Source of the DNA: Tetradesmus obliquus
Taxonomy: Eukaryota > Chlorophyta > Chlorophyceae > Sphaeropleales > Scenedesmaceae
NCBI GenBank assembly: GCA_030272155.1
Contig: CP126197.1
Span: forward strand, 4,704,001-4,768,000
Reading direction: 5' to 3'
DNA length: 64,000 bases
Part shown: positions 11,019 to 23,213 of the stretch, one piece after another
How the letters are laid out: every line of letters begins with the position of its first letter
Numbering within the stretch: the stretch's first letter is position 1
Translations under genes and position numbers: made by a program
The notes under the pieces: model-generated
Databases searched by the model: none
Seen by the model: the letters and a program-made list of their open reading frames with translations, nothing else
What the model was told of the DNA's origin: nothing

Positions 11019-14000
11019 ATGGTGAAGCACACGAAGAAGGGCAAGAATCGCTTGGACAAGTATTACTACTTGGCCAAAGAGCAGGGGTGAGTGCTTGGTA
11101 GCTGCAACAACGCATGTTAATGTTTTCTCAACACATATGGTTGCACATCTAGCTCAGTGGGCAGTGGCATCTACGCCGGCAGCTCGCAGGTATTGAGTCA
11201 TAACCCTGGAGAGCAGCCGTGCATGGCTGCTGTCAGTGTCCGAGCAGCCTGAAGTCTTTGCTTAAGAGAGCAGCTAGAATGCGGCTGCAGCAGTGTACAT
11301 TATAATGTTTGTGGGACTGTGTCAAGTGCGCAGCTGGTGTGCAGCGTAAAATGGCGAGTGCTTGCCCAGCATGCGCTGTGATGCCAAGCACGTGTGTTTG
11401 CAACATTAAGCAGCGGCTGTAGGCCAGGGCTCAGCAGCAGCAGCAGCAGCTACAATTTGCTCAATACTGCGCTACAAGAAAGATTGAAAAGCAACACGCT
11501 GGCAAAGGCGACACCCAGCATGCCGCCCAGCGCGCATTGTGTTGACGGCCCTAGCTCGGGCGGACTTTGCTGCATGCCAGCCCCTTTTGCTGCACACAAC
11601 CCGCTGCACTGACCCCCTCAGAGCACTGGCTCGTGCCTCAAGTCTCTCTGCTGCTGCGTGCACAACATCTTTTACTGCAGCTTCCGCTCGCGTGCGGCCT
11701 TCAAGCTCATCCAGCTCAACCGCAAGTACAACTTCCTGGCCAACTGCCGGGCGCTGCTGGACCTATGCGCGGCGCCAGGTGCATGTTGCTTGTGTGTAGG
11801 CTGGCGGTTCAGGCAGCAGGGATTCCCATTGTTCTGGCAGCCGTAAAAGCAGGACTTATCAAAGCATAGTGCACTGCCGCAGGTATTTGCTGCCCATTGA
11901 CGGCATAAGCTGGCATTGCCTGGTGCATCTGACCTGCTTCCGTGTGTCTATAACTGAACAAGAGCTGTGTCACACAGCCCATGTGCCGCCTTCATGCTAT
12001 GCTGTGCTGCTTTGCGCTGTGTCACATGCCAGGCGGCTGGATGCAGGTGGTTGCCAAGAGCATGCTATGCTGTGCTGTGCTGTGCTGTGCTGTGCTTTGC
12101 CAACTCCATGCTGTGCTGCTGTGTGCTGTGCTGCAGGCGGCTGGATGCAGGTGGCAGCCAAGAGCATGCCCCTGGGCAGCCTCATCCTGGGAGTGGACCT
12201 CATGCCCATCAAGCCCATACGAGGAGCAAAGTGAGCAGCAGCGGCAGCGGCAGCAGCAGCAGCAGCAGCAGGATGGGCTCAGGGGCAGCGGCGGCAGCAG
12301 CAGCTCAGCAGAGATAGCAGGCAGTGCTAGAGGCACACTGGGCAGTGGGCGGCAGCAAAACCAAGGAGGTTCATTATCCAGCAACGGCAGTGCGAGCTGA
12401 GAAGCTTCCGCTGTTAGCAGTGCAGACCTGACAGGTGTGGCACCATCAGCTGCCCCTGCAGCAGCATGCACAACATCCGACGCAACAGATCAAACCATCA
12501 ACATGCTTCGCTGCTGCTGCTGCTGCTGCCAGGTCGTTCATCTCCGACATCACCACGCAGCAGTGCCGGCAGCTGCTCAAGCGCGAGGCCGGGGGCAGCC
12601 TGTTTGACGTGGTGGTGCACGACGGCGCGCCCAACGTGGGAGGAGCATGGGCCAGCGAGGCCTACACGCAGGTGCGGCAGACTTGATGTGGTTTTGTTAC
12701 CATGACTTTGTGATTGGTGCTACAGCATTACAACCATGTTACAAATGGGGGTGTGGCATAGCCTAATGTTGTGCTGGGTGTGCTGAAAGGCTGCCAGCAA
12801 TGGCCGTCTGGGCCAGCAAGCCTACATTCGGGTGCGCAGCCATGATATATGTACCGTTGCAGTTGCATACTGGCATGTGGCGTAGCATGATGTTACGGTG
12901 CCAGTGCAATGGGCCCCTGGGCCAGCGAGGCCTACACGCAGGTGTGTTGGTCAGGCAGCGTTTGGCTTTGGCGGCCACGCAATAGCTGTTGCAATGTGCC
13001 CCTGCTCAATTGGCTGCATCTGTGCTTCTGCTTATGAATGGCGTGCAACTGGCAACCGTGCTGAACCTTTTGTGGGTGCTTTTTTGCTTGCTCTGCTGTG
13101 CAGTCTGCGCTGGTGGTTGACGCGCTGGCGCTGGCTGTGGAGTTCCTGGCCCCCGGCGGCACCTTTGTGACAAAGATCTTCCGCTCCAAGGACTACAACG
13201 CGCTGCTGTACGCCTTCGGGCAGCTCTTCAACAAGGTGGGCGGTGATGCCCACGTTGAAATTATCATTGTAACACGTGTTATATTGCGAAATACAAACTC
13301 TTCACATGGTGCACTGCTGTACGAATTTGGGCAGCTCGTCAACAAGCTTGGTGGGCTGTACGCTCAGCTTCAAATATACCAGTTGAGGTGATGTATTGAA
13401 TACGACCCTTGACATGGTGCGCTGCTGTACGCCTTTGGGCAGCTTTTCAACAAGGTGGGCGGGTCAAATGGACTTCCTTAAGGTTGTGCCTCAGCGTTGA
13501 ATCCAGCAGTCAGTGAAAATTGATAGCAAGCATGCCTCAGACTTGCCTCTGAGTTATCCTGTCACGCCAGCTGGACGTCACCAAGCCGCATGCTTCTTGC
13601 AACTGCCCAACCTCAGCCGACATATCAAACGTGCAAGCACACCCGTCCGCATCTTTCAAGCAAGCATGCCTCTGCCCTCTGGCCCTTTCGCGCCGCAGGT
13701 TGACGCCACCAAGCCTCAGGCTTCTCGTAACGCCTCTGCTGAGATCTTCGTGGTGTGCCTCGGCTACAAAGCCCCTGCCAAGGTGGACCCCCGCCTGCTG
13801 GACCCAAAAGTGCTCTTCCAGGAGGTGGCAGAGGCGCCCAAGGTGAGTTTCAGGGGTTTATGGTTTGAGGTTAGGGTTCAGCACGTTAGGTTTTAAGCGT
13901 TTGAATGGTTGGAGCTTAGGGCGTGATGCTGTTTGGGCTACAAGGCGCCCGCCAAGGTGGATCCGCGGCTGCTGGACCCCATGAGTACTGTTCCAGGAGG

Positions 14001-17000
14001 TGGCTGAGGCGCCCAAGGTGAGTTTCAGGAGTTTATGGTTTTATGCAGGGGTACAGCACATTAGGTTTTAAGCGTTTGAATGGTTGGAGCTTAGGGCATG
14101 ATGCTGTTTGGGCTACGAGGCGCCCGCCAAGGTGGAACTGTGGCTGCTGGACCCCATACGTACTGTTCCAAGAGGTGGCACAGGCACCCAAGGTGGGTGA
14201 CACCAGCTGAGAAGTGGCCGCTTGGGGTTCAAGAATGGGGTTCAAGCATGGGGTTGAGCACGTGCTTCTGATCGACCGGTGGTGTGTGCCTGCTGATCCC
14301 AGCATCACCAGCATGGCATCAAGTATCTGACGGTTGACCTTGCCTTGGCTGCTGCTCCTCCCTCTCTCCAGGTGATGGGCCCCGAGGCGCTGCTGAAGCA
14401 GTCAAACAATCGCTTGCCTCCTGGTTAACGTTGCTGCTGCTGCTGCTGCTGCTGCTGCAGGTGATGGGCCCCGAGGCGCTGCTGAAGCAGAAGATCAAGC
14501 AGAAGCGCCACAGGGAGGGCTACGAGGAGGGGCTCTCCAGCAGCCACAGGTGCGCAGCAATTTTGCCTGCTGGGAGGGAGTTAGGCAAAGCAGGTGATAA
14601 CTGCGGTATAAGATTGCTGTCCACCAACCCTGTTAGAAAACTGCTGGCCGAGGCCACGCAGCTCATATTCATGTTACCAACTGGCTGCCTGTTGCTGCTC
14701 TTGTGTGTGCTGCAGGGCGCTGCCGGCTGCCGCTTTCCTGCTGTCAGCCACGCCCATTGAGATGCTGGGCCAGGCCACGCAGCTGGTCATCAGCGGCAAG
14801 GCGGCTGAGGCGCCAGTGGGTGGGTGCTGCTGCTGCTGCTGCTGCTGTTTGTAGAATCTGCCAGTTTATTGGCACCTGTGTGCAGCACAATGTTTGCCAG
14901 GGTCGCAGCGGCTCGAAATGTACTCCTGCCTGAACCGCCAGTGGGATTGTGCGCTGCTGCTGCTGCGGCACACAGCCAGCTGCGTGGTGCCTGTGTGCAG
15001 CAGAGGGTTGGTCACGTTGCCATCTGCTTATGACATACACCCGCTGATGCTGGTACTGCAGCCGCCACTTGGCGGGCACTCAATCTGTGGTTGTACTGCA
15101 CAGACCCCCTTCCTGTTTGTCTATACTGTTGTGCATGCTGTACTAATGCCTTGCTGTGCTGCATTGGCTTGGATGCTGCAGCGCCCGAAGCCAACGGAGA
15201 TGGGGAGCAGCAGCAGCTGTCACTCGTGTGCAGGGAGTTCTGCTATGCATTGTTACTGCTTGTTCAACATACTCCTCTCAAATGCCTTGCTCTGCTCTTT
15301 TGTTGTTGCTGCAGCGCCCGAAGCCAACGAAGATGGGGAGCAGCAGCAGCCGCTGGCCCTAGACTGGCCGGCACTGGCAGCAGCCATCGCCAGCCACGCA
15401 GCCACAGACGCCGAGATCAAAGCCCTGTGCTCAGACCTGCAGGTTTTAGGGCGCAGCGAGTTCAAAGCCCTGCTGAGGTGGCGGCTGGCGGTGCGCAAAG
15501 ACCTTAAACCGCTGCTGGGGGCGGCTGGGGAGGGCGAGGCAGCTAAGACAGGCAGCCACAAGAAGCAGCAGCAGCAGCAGCAGGGCGAGGAGGGCGAGGA
15601 GCAGCAGCAGCAGGATGCAGAGGCCAAGCTCATGGCTGAAATGGAGGCAGTGAAGGATGCGGCAGAGCAGCGGTGAGTTCAGGTTTAAAACTTGGGGTTT
15701 AGGTTTTTGGAGTTTGGAATGGGGTGTAGCAGCAGCAGCAGGCGAAGCTGATGGCTGAGATGGAGGCAGTGAAGGATGCTGCGGAGCAGCCGTGAGTTTT
15801 CACATGCTGGTATATGGGGTTTGGCTGTTTTGCTTACAACTATGTTTTGCTCCCATTGTCTTGACTAGCCAAGCTGCTGGCATGTTCTGGTGTTCATACA
15901 CAGGTACGCCTGATGGCTGCAACAACTCCTGCGACGAACTCCACCAGCAATGCCTTCACACACAGTCCAACTTTTGTGGCATAAGTGATTTCTGCCGCCG
16001 ATGCATCGCTCTTCCATTTTTTCTATTGTATGCAGGGTGCGCCGTGAGCGCCGCAAGCGCCGCGAGGCCAAGAAGAAGGCCAAGCTGCGCACGCCCCCCT
16101 CTAAACCCTGCGGCTCAATAAAACCCTGCTGCTGCTGCTGCTTCTGCTGCTAAACCCCGCAGGGTGCGCCGTGAGCGCCGCAAGCGCCGTGAGGCCAAGA
16201 AGAAGGCCAAGCTGCGCGCCGCGCAGCTGCTGCTGTCTCAAGGTGGCGACGAAGGCGTGGAGGCAGCACCAGATGGCGAGTCGCTGTTTAGCCTTGGGGC
16301 CATTGATGGCGCTGCTGCTGCTGCTGCTGCTGCTGGTGGTGGCGGGAAGGGTGGGAAGAAGGCGTCTGATGTGATTGGGCGGCTGGCTGCTGCTGCTGCT
16401 CCTGGCGCTGCTGAGATGGAGCTGCTGGAGGAGCCCGACAGTGATGGCATGGTGGTGAGACACACTCCGCACTGCAGCAGTACTTGGATACTATAATCAT
16501 TTTCAATCGTACATGCATTGTATCTTGCAGTGTTTGAGCTGATGCTGATGTCGTCGTTGACTGAGCTTGACAGCGACGGCATGGTGTTGAGTTACAGTGC
16601 ATCATTGCTTGCAATTGCGTCATGTCTGATCTCATTCTTTTCAGGAAGTCAGTCCCAGCTTTGGGGTGTGCCGCCTGTTGACAATGCATCCACTGCACCG
16701 CCTGTTGACAATGCACCCCCTGCACCGCCTGTTGACAATGCACCCCCTGCACCGCCTGTTGACAATGCACCCCCTGCACCGCCTGTTGACAATGCACCCC
16801 CTGCACCGCCTGTTGACAATGCACCCCCTGCACCGCCTGTTGACAATGCACCCCCTGCACCGCCGACGCTTCTCAAATCAGCACTCATCATTATCTAGGC
16901 TCACAGCTGTTTGAGCTCATGTGCCTGACCACACAACTGTCACTGCCGCTGTCACTTGTTACATTGTTACTTCTGCTGTTACAGTCACTGTCAGATGACG

Positions 17001-17744
17001 ACAGTGACGCGTCATCCCTGGACAGTGAGGAGGAGGCGCTGGACTACGAGGCGCAGCTGGAGGAGCAGCTGGAAGACGCATACCAGCAGTACCTGCACCG
17101 CAAGGGTGAGCGGGGTTTTAGCTTGACTGAGGGTTTAGGGTTTTGAAACTCAAGGTTTGGGGTTTAGGTGGTTTAGGTTTACTGAGTGGGGTTCAGGTTT
17201 TATAGGGCTCATGAGGGGGCGCTGGACTATGAAGCACAGCTGGAGGAGCAGCTGCAGGATGCGCACCAGCAGTACCTGCACCGAAAGGGTGAGCGGGGTT
17301 TTGCAAGGTCAAGAGATAGGGTTGTTAGGGTATAAGGTTGTTGCTCCAGAGCGACCCCAGGGTGATTACCTCATCAAGTTGTGGTCAGGATGTTTGGTTG
17401 CTGAACAAAGCAAACAGCTGGGAGCGTTGCTCTGAGGCTATCGCGTGCTGATCTCTTTGGTGGTGGTTCGTGCATTCATCAGGCAGCAGCACAGCCTCAT
17501 TGAAGCTGCATCCGTAATGTGGCGCTCCCTCTTCAGGCGTGCGTGACGCTGCGCTGAAGGAGAAGCGTTACTGGGAAGCGTTGATAGGCATTATAACTAT
17601 CGCAGTCACACTGCTTATGTATGTTGTGGCCTCACTGCTGTTGCTTGTCCAGGCGTGCGTGACGCTGCGCTGAAGGAGAAGCGTCAGCGGCTGGGCAAGG
17701 GTGGCGAGCTGGGCAGTGACGATGAGGCGGGGGCTGAGGATGGC

Positions 17745-17779
<35 letters not shown>

Positions 17780-20139
17780 CGATGACGACGATGAGGAGGC
17801 GTCATCGGGTGACGAGGATGACACGGTGAGAGATCTTGATGGTAGTTTATATGTTTTACCACCCTATACCCGAGAGCGCAGTCGGAGCACAGCCACCCTG
17901 CCTGCATAGGTTTGTGTTGTCTGCAGCGCCTGCTGCTGCTGTTGCTGCTGGGACTTTTTGTCCTTCGTGTCGCCAGTTTCCTTCGCGTGCTCAAACATCC
18001 GTGTATTCTTGCAACGCACTGCAGGAGCAGTACGCTGCAGCGCTGCAGCAGGCAGCAGACGCCTCAGACGATGAGGAGGCAGCAGCAGGGGGCGGCCTGC
18101 TGGTGCAGTTAGAGCCCAGCCGCGCAGGCGTGGCGAAGGGCGGCGCAGCAGCAGCAGCACAGTGGTTCGGTCAGGACCTGTTTGGTGACCCTAATGTGGC
18201 TCTTAGCAGCGAAGAGGAAGAGGAGGAGGAGCAGCAGCAGCAGCAGCGGGGAGCGGCAGCAGCCGGCAAGCGGCAGCGGCAAGATGCAGCGGCAGCAGCA
18301 GCTGGCGGCAAGAAGCAGCAGCAGAGTGCGGCAGAAGATGAGTCGGATGAGGAGGAGCAGGCTGCAGCAGCAGCAAAGAAGAAGCGTAAGGGCCAGAACG
18401 GCGTGATGGCAGCAGCAGCAGGTGCTGCTGCTGCTGCTGCTGCTGCTGCTGGGTCTGGCTTTGAGGAGGTTGCTGCCAGCAGCAGCGACAGCGAGGGTGG
18501 CAGCGGCAGCGAGCAGGGCGGCGGCAGCAGCAGCGACGACAGCGATGCTGAGGAGTTTGACGCACTGGACGATGCAGGTGGGCTGTTAATCATAAGTTTG
18601 CCCTAGCCCTGTAGCTGTAGCCAGTTGAACAAACCATTTTGCTTGACAATCAATGATTGCGATGCTGAGGAGTTTGACGCATTGGACGATGCAGGTAGGT
18701 GCTGCTGCTGGTGCTGCTGCTGGTATGCCTGTTGTTGCATGTAGCCTTGCAAACACCGGCATTGCCTGAACACGATGCCTGACCAGGCCAACCCAACCAC
18801 ATATCATCTTTGCCCACAAAACCCTCAATCCGGCGCGGCCTGAACCCTGACACCGCCTGCCCTTGAAGTCCTTGGGCTCCTGCAGGCATTGCAGAACATT
18901 TGGCGCTGGCCAAGCGCATGCTCCCAGCTTATAAGGCCCACACACTGCATTCCCTCAAAACTCTGACACTGACTAAAACCCTGGCACTGCCTGCGTGCTG
19001 AACCCCGCAGGCAAGGCTGAGGTGCTGGCGCTGGCCAAGCGCATGCTGTCTGCCCCTGGACCGTCAGCTGCCCGTTTTATAAACCCTCAAACCTCCTGCT
19101 TACCTAAACCCTGGCACTGCCTGCGTGCTGAACCCTGCAGGCAAGGCTGAGGTGCTGGCGCTGGCCAAGCGCATGCTGCGGCGCAAGGACAAGGAGAGCA
19201 TCTTGGAGGCGGCCTACAACAGGTGTGGTTTGGGGACTATGAATGTGATGGCATGGTTTTGCTGAGGTTTGATTGTAGTCATTACGAGCTGTGTCTGCTT
19301 GAGACAAGGAGAGCATCCTGGAGGCGGCCTACAACAGGTAGGCGCGTGTTGAGATGGCAATCGTGGGTTATGGGACAGAAGGGGTGCTGCGGACGCAGCA
19401 GTGTTGTTGGTGGGACAGGACAGCAGCTGCTGCTGGTAGTGGTGTTTGTTTAGGACCCTTGCGCTGTTGCTGTGTCGTACACTGGTCGGCTGTGCAAGGC
19501 TGTTCCGCATTCTTCAGCCCTGCTGCCTCCATGCTGCAAAGCAACACAACAATTGGCTCAAGGTTACATGCTCACGCGGCTTGCTTGTGCTCCTGCTGCT
19601 GCCTTTACTGCTGTCTGCCCCTTCATCCCCCGCCAGGTACGCCTTCCATGATGACAAGCTGCCGCGCTGGTTTGCGGAGGACGAGCGGCGCCACATGCGG
19701 CCCATCCCGCAGGTGAGGCGCGCTGCAGTGAAACCAAAAAAAATGTAGAAGAAGAAATTATACACGCAGAGGCTGCAGCCAGCAACAGCTGGACATTCAC
19801 CATCAGCGATCAACCAGCGCACAAACGTCATCGGCAGCCGCAGTCTGCTTGTGCCTCATCGGCAGTGCCACGCTGCGGCGCATATCAACCCACCTGCCTA
19901 ATTGACCACCTGTCCGCCGCTGCTGCGTGCTGCTGCTGCTGCCAGGTCAGCAAGGCTGAGGTGGAGGCGGAGCGTGCGCGGCATGCACCAACTGACGACT
20001 GACAGCTGCTGCTGCTGCTGCTGCCGCTGCTTTTTTTCCCTCTTTCTCTGTGCTGCCCTCTCCTGCAGGTCAGCAACGGTGAGGTGGAGGAGGAGCGTGC
20101 GCGGCTAGCGGCCATCAACCAACTGCCCCGACTGACCGC

Positions 20140-20173
<34 letters not shown>

Positions 20174-21652
20174 CTTATTCTTGCTGCTGCCAGGTCAGCA
20201 AGGCTGAGGTGGAGGAGGAGCGTGCGCGGCATGCACCGACTGACAGATTGTTCATTGACTGACTGTGGCTGAGGTGGAGGTGGAGCGTGCACGGCAACAC
20301 TGACTGACCGCTCTGCTGCTGCTGCCGCTTATTCTTGCTGCTGCCAGGTCAGCAAGGCTGAGGTGGAGGAGGAGCGTGCGCGGCTGGCTGCCATTGACGC
20401 GCGGCCCATTAAGAAGGTGGCGGAGGCCAAGGCGCGCAAGAGGAAGCGCATGCAGGTGCGGCACGCGACACTACTGCCTTGCGCTGCCGTATAGCCATGA
20501 CTGCGTCACTTACAGCGTTGATTTTGTGTCCTAGTGTGCGCATAGGCAAAGCTGTGCATGTATGCGTGTGCCAGCTGAGTGTGCCAATGTGGCAGTCTCA
20601 CTATGCATCCTGCTATGCCCCATGCATGCTGCCCTTCCATGGGTTGCACCCTGTTCAGCCAGCCACATCAACCTCCATACAGCTCTGCTGAGCAGAACTG
20701 CTCCAGTCATCTTGGCATTCGCGTAGGTGCGCCTAAATTTGGCACGTTCCAAGGCCACCAGCGCTGATGAAACTGGCCTTTCCCAGACTACTATGCTGCC
20801 TTGTGACAAGCATCTGCTTTTTTGTTTTTGCTTGTGGTCCGCAGGTGCGGCTGGATGCTGCGCGCGCCAAGGCCACATCTGTAGCAGCGCAGGAGGATGT
20901 GCCCATGGCCAGCAAGATAATTTTAAGTAAACCCCCTGAAACCTTTGTGCTGCCGCTTGCTAACTAAATTTATTGCTGGGGAATGCACAACTGCAGGTGT
21001 GGCTGGACCCAACGCGTGCTAAGGCCTCCTGGTCAAGTACTGCTCTGCTTTTCCCTGCATTCAACCGATCATTGTCTTGACTTTCGTGCATTGCAGGTGC
21101 GGCTGGACGCGGCGCGCGCCAAGGCCACATCTGTAGCAGCGCAGGAGGACGTGCGCATGGCCAGCAATATGATTTTAAGTAAACCCGCTGAAACCTTTAT
21201 GCTGCCGCTTGCTAACTAAATTTATTGCTGGAATGCACAACTGCAGGTGTGGCTGGACCCAACGCGTGCTAAGGCCTCCTGGTCAAGTACTGCTCTGCGT
21301 TTCCCCGCCCTCAACCAATCATTGTCTTGACTTTTGTGCATTGCAGGTACGGCTGGATGCTGCGCGTGCCAAGGCGACATCTGTAGCAGCGCAGGAGGAC
21401 GTGCCCATGGCCAGCAAGATGAAGGAGATCGAGAATATCTACGCCAAGGCGCGCGCCATGAACGGCCCCGGCAAGAAGGGCGGCAAGGGCGGCGGCAAGC
21501 GCGGCGGGGACAAGCGCAAGGGCCCTGCGCTAGACAAGCGCATGAAAGCGGATAAGAGGGGGATGAAGAAGGCGGAGAAAGCGAAGAAGGGTGGCAGGAA
21601 GGGCAAGGGAGGGGGCGTGCAGAAAGGCGGCAGGAAAGGCGGCAAGCGCTGA
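11019..21652 (+). CDS. SPB1: SPB1/FTSJ3-type pre-60S rRNA 2'-O-ribose methyltransferase
   Basis: Nucleolar AdoMet-dependent methyltransferase that modifies the large-subunit rRNA A-loop during 60S assembly. Seventeen exons: 11019-11086, 11681-11778, 12137-12230, 12533-12671, 13104-13235, 13699-13842, 14461-14549, 14716-14819, 15315-15672, 16163-16454, 16985-17105, 17653-17825, 18025-18577, 19141-19222, 19637-19712, 20348-20455 and 21347-21652. They total 2937 nt (978 residues) with every phase matching. The start [20 protein letters not shown] is family-typical. The FtsJ domain has the SAM motif [10 protein letters not shown] and a K31-D117-K157-E192 tetrad (AAFKL, VVHDGAP, FVTKIF, SAEIFVV). 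The middle DUF3381-like region includes [15 protein letters not shown] and [17 protein letters not shown]. Acidic poly-Ala/Gln linkers precede the Spb1 C-terminal domain ([19 protein letters not shown]) and a Lys/Gly-rich tail. Yeast Spb1 has 841 residues; the excess is linker. Introns carry many partial exon copies. Confidence 0.95.
16671..16859 (+). repeat. 27-bp minisatellite, seven copies, in SPB1 intron 10
   Basis: The unit begins ccgcctgttgacaatgcacc and repeats seven times at exact 27-bp spacing; only the first copy differs by a few bases. Because 27 is divisible by 3, it gives open frames on both strands (plus frame APPVDN-like). It lies between splice sites that join in phase, so it is judged intronic. 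Confidence 0.9.
19946..20375 (+). repeat. Serial copies of the start of SPB1 exon 16
   Basis: The opening of exon 16 (gtcagcaaggctgaggtgga) with its preceding AG occurs at 19946, 20069 and 20194, in a shorter form near 20269, and in the real exon at 20348. Each copy is preceded by a CTG-rich tract and CAG, so each is a plausible 3' splice site. Only the 20348 copy runs on to the conserved Lys/Arg-rich segment and a donor. The others decay after 40-60 nt. Confidence 0.85.
20845..21175 (+). repeat. Two earlier copies of the start of SPB1 exon 17
   Basis: Copies begin at about 20845 and 21097, each after TTGCAG- or CCGCAG-like sequence, and match the real exon at 21347 through QEDV and MASK. 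Both then diverge into similar intron sequence with stops. The copies plus the intron between them form a roughly 250-bp tandem duplication. Confidence 0.85.
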
Positions 21653-22663
21653 ACGCTGTAGCGCTGTACTGCTTCTTAGTTCAATGGTGTGGCTGCTGCT
21701 GCTGCTTGTGTGCTGGGGGCATGCCTCAGCGCTGCGCGGCAGCCAGCTCAATCAAGCCTGCTCATCACAGGCACGTGTGTCTGTGTGCACGTGCAAGTGC
21801 TGGGAGCTGCTAGGCGATCACTGGGGACCCAACAGCATGTTCTCTTGCCGTGTCATTCCTGCATGGCTGCCAAGCTGGCTACTGGCTTTATTTTTGCCTG
21901 GCTTGTGATTATAGTCAAGGTTAGAGGTTGGTTGGCTCAAAATGGGTTGTGTCCCGTTGTGTAACACTCAGATTGTGGATACATGGGACAAGCGCGAAGG
22001 GTTTGCCTTAAACAAGCGCATGAAAGCAGACAAGCGCGGCATGAAGAAGGCGGAGAAGTCGAAGAAGGGTGGAAGGAAGGGCAAGGGAGGGGGCGTGCAG
22101 AAGGGTGGCAGGAAGGGCGGCAAGCGCCGAGTGCCATTGACAGTGTAGCGATTGCTGCTGCGTGTGCTGGTACAATTGTGGCTTGTGTGCTGTGTGGTGC
22201 TGGGAGCAGCACTGTAGCAGACAACTGGTGTTTGGGCCATTGGACCTGAGCATGCTCCGTGGGCATGTTTTGTTTCCAAGGCGCGTGTTTGTGTGAACAT
22301 GCAGACTGTGGAGCAGCCTTTGAAGCTGACGGCTTGTGCTTAGCAACAGCGCGACGTGTGGTATGGATTAACCCCGCGTATGTGACGTCCTGAGGCTGGC
22401 TGCTGAGGTGAGCTCGCCCAGGCCTGTAAAACCTTGGCAGGGCTTGAGAACCCCAGTTGTGTTTGATGGCGCAACCAACTGTGAAACTCCCTGTTATGAA
22501 CAATGAGCTCGCGGTGGCTTATCTGTGACATGAAAAAGCAGCAGGAACGCATGATCGGTTGGGGCAGGTGCAATGCTGTCGTCACGGGCTGAACGTTGAG
22601 GCTTGGCATCGCATGGCCGGCGCAGAAACACCTTAACTCCTTGCTGAACTCACGTAAAATATA
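21653..22663. other. SPB1-LIG4 intergenic region
   Basis: Contains the SPB1 3' untranslated region, a duplicated piece of the SPB1 last exon (separate entry) and the 5' leader of LIG4. A TGTAA, the usual chlorophyte polyadenylation motif, occurs at about 21958 (gttgtgtaacac). No other gene is supported. Confidence 0.5.
21983..22148 (+). pseudogene. Truncated duplicate of the SPB1 3' exon
   Basis: This segment re-encodes the Lys-rich end of SPB1 ([15 protein letters not shown], then [20 protein letters not shown]) with few substitutions, then runs about five residues further to a stop. It lacks the upstream half of the exon. It is most likely a tandem remnant; use as an alternative last exon cannot be excluded, because a CAG lies just upstream at about 21968-21970. 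Confidence 0.7.
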
Positions 22664-23170
22664 ATGAGGGAAACCTGCGGGGAGGTGCCGTTCGAGAACC
22701 TGGTTCGTTTCATGCAGAAGTGCAGCGAGGTGCCTGCGAAGCAGAAGGAGCAGGTGTTCTCGCACTTTCTGGAGAAGAGCGTGCCCAGGCCCAGCCCCGA
22801 CATATTCCAGATCTTCAGGCTGCTGCTGCCTGCCGTGAGTGCCAGCTTGGTAATGGTGCTGATCAGCATGCAGTACTGCTGCTGTGCTGAGCTACTGCAC
22901 TGAACCTCTGTAGATGCATAGTAGTGGACAACCGCAGGAATTGAGGCATAGTACAACGCACTAGTTGAAGCTTAGTACGCATATGATAACACACATCTGG
23001 GAGGGCAGCGCCATGCAGCACCTTGAAACAATATGCTTGCATTGCTGCGGTGTCGCTGCACCAGGCCACACCACACGCAGCGCTTGCACCCAGCCACCCA
23101 GCTGCAACAGTGTCTGGCCTCCTGGTGTACGCCTCACCCGTTCCAGTTGTGTTTGCTGCTACTGCTGCTG

Positions 23171-23213
<43 letters not shown>

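Noticed and set aside
11138-11215. tRNA-like D-loop sequence (tagctcagtggg) in SPB1 intron 1
   Set aside because: There is no matching T-arm (GGTTCGA-like) and no closing acceptor stem.
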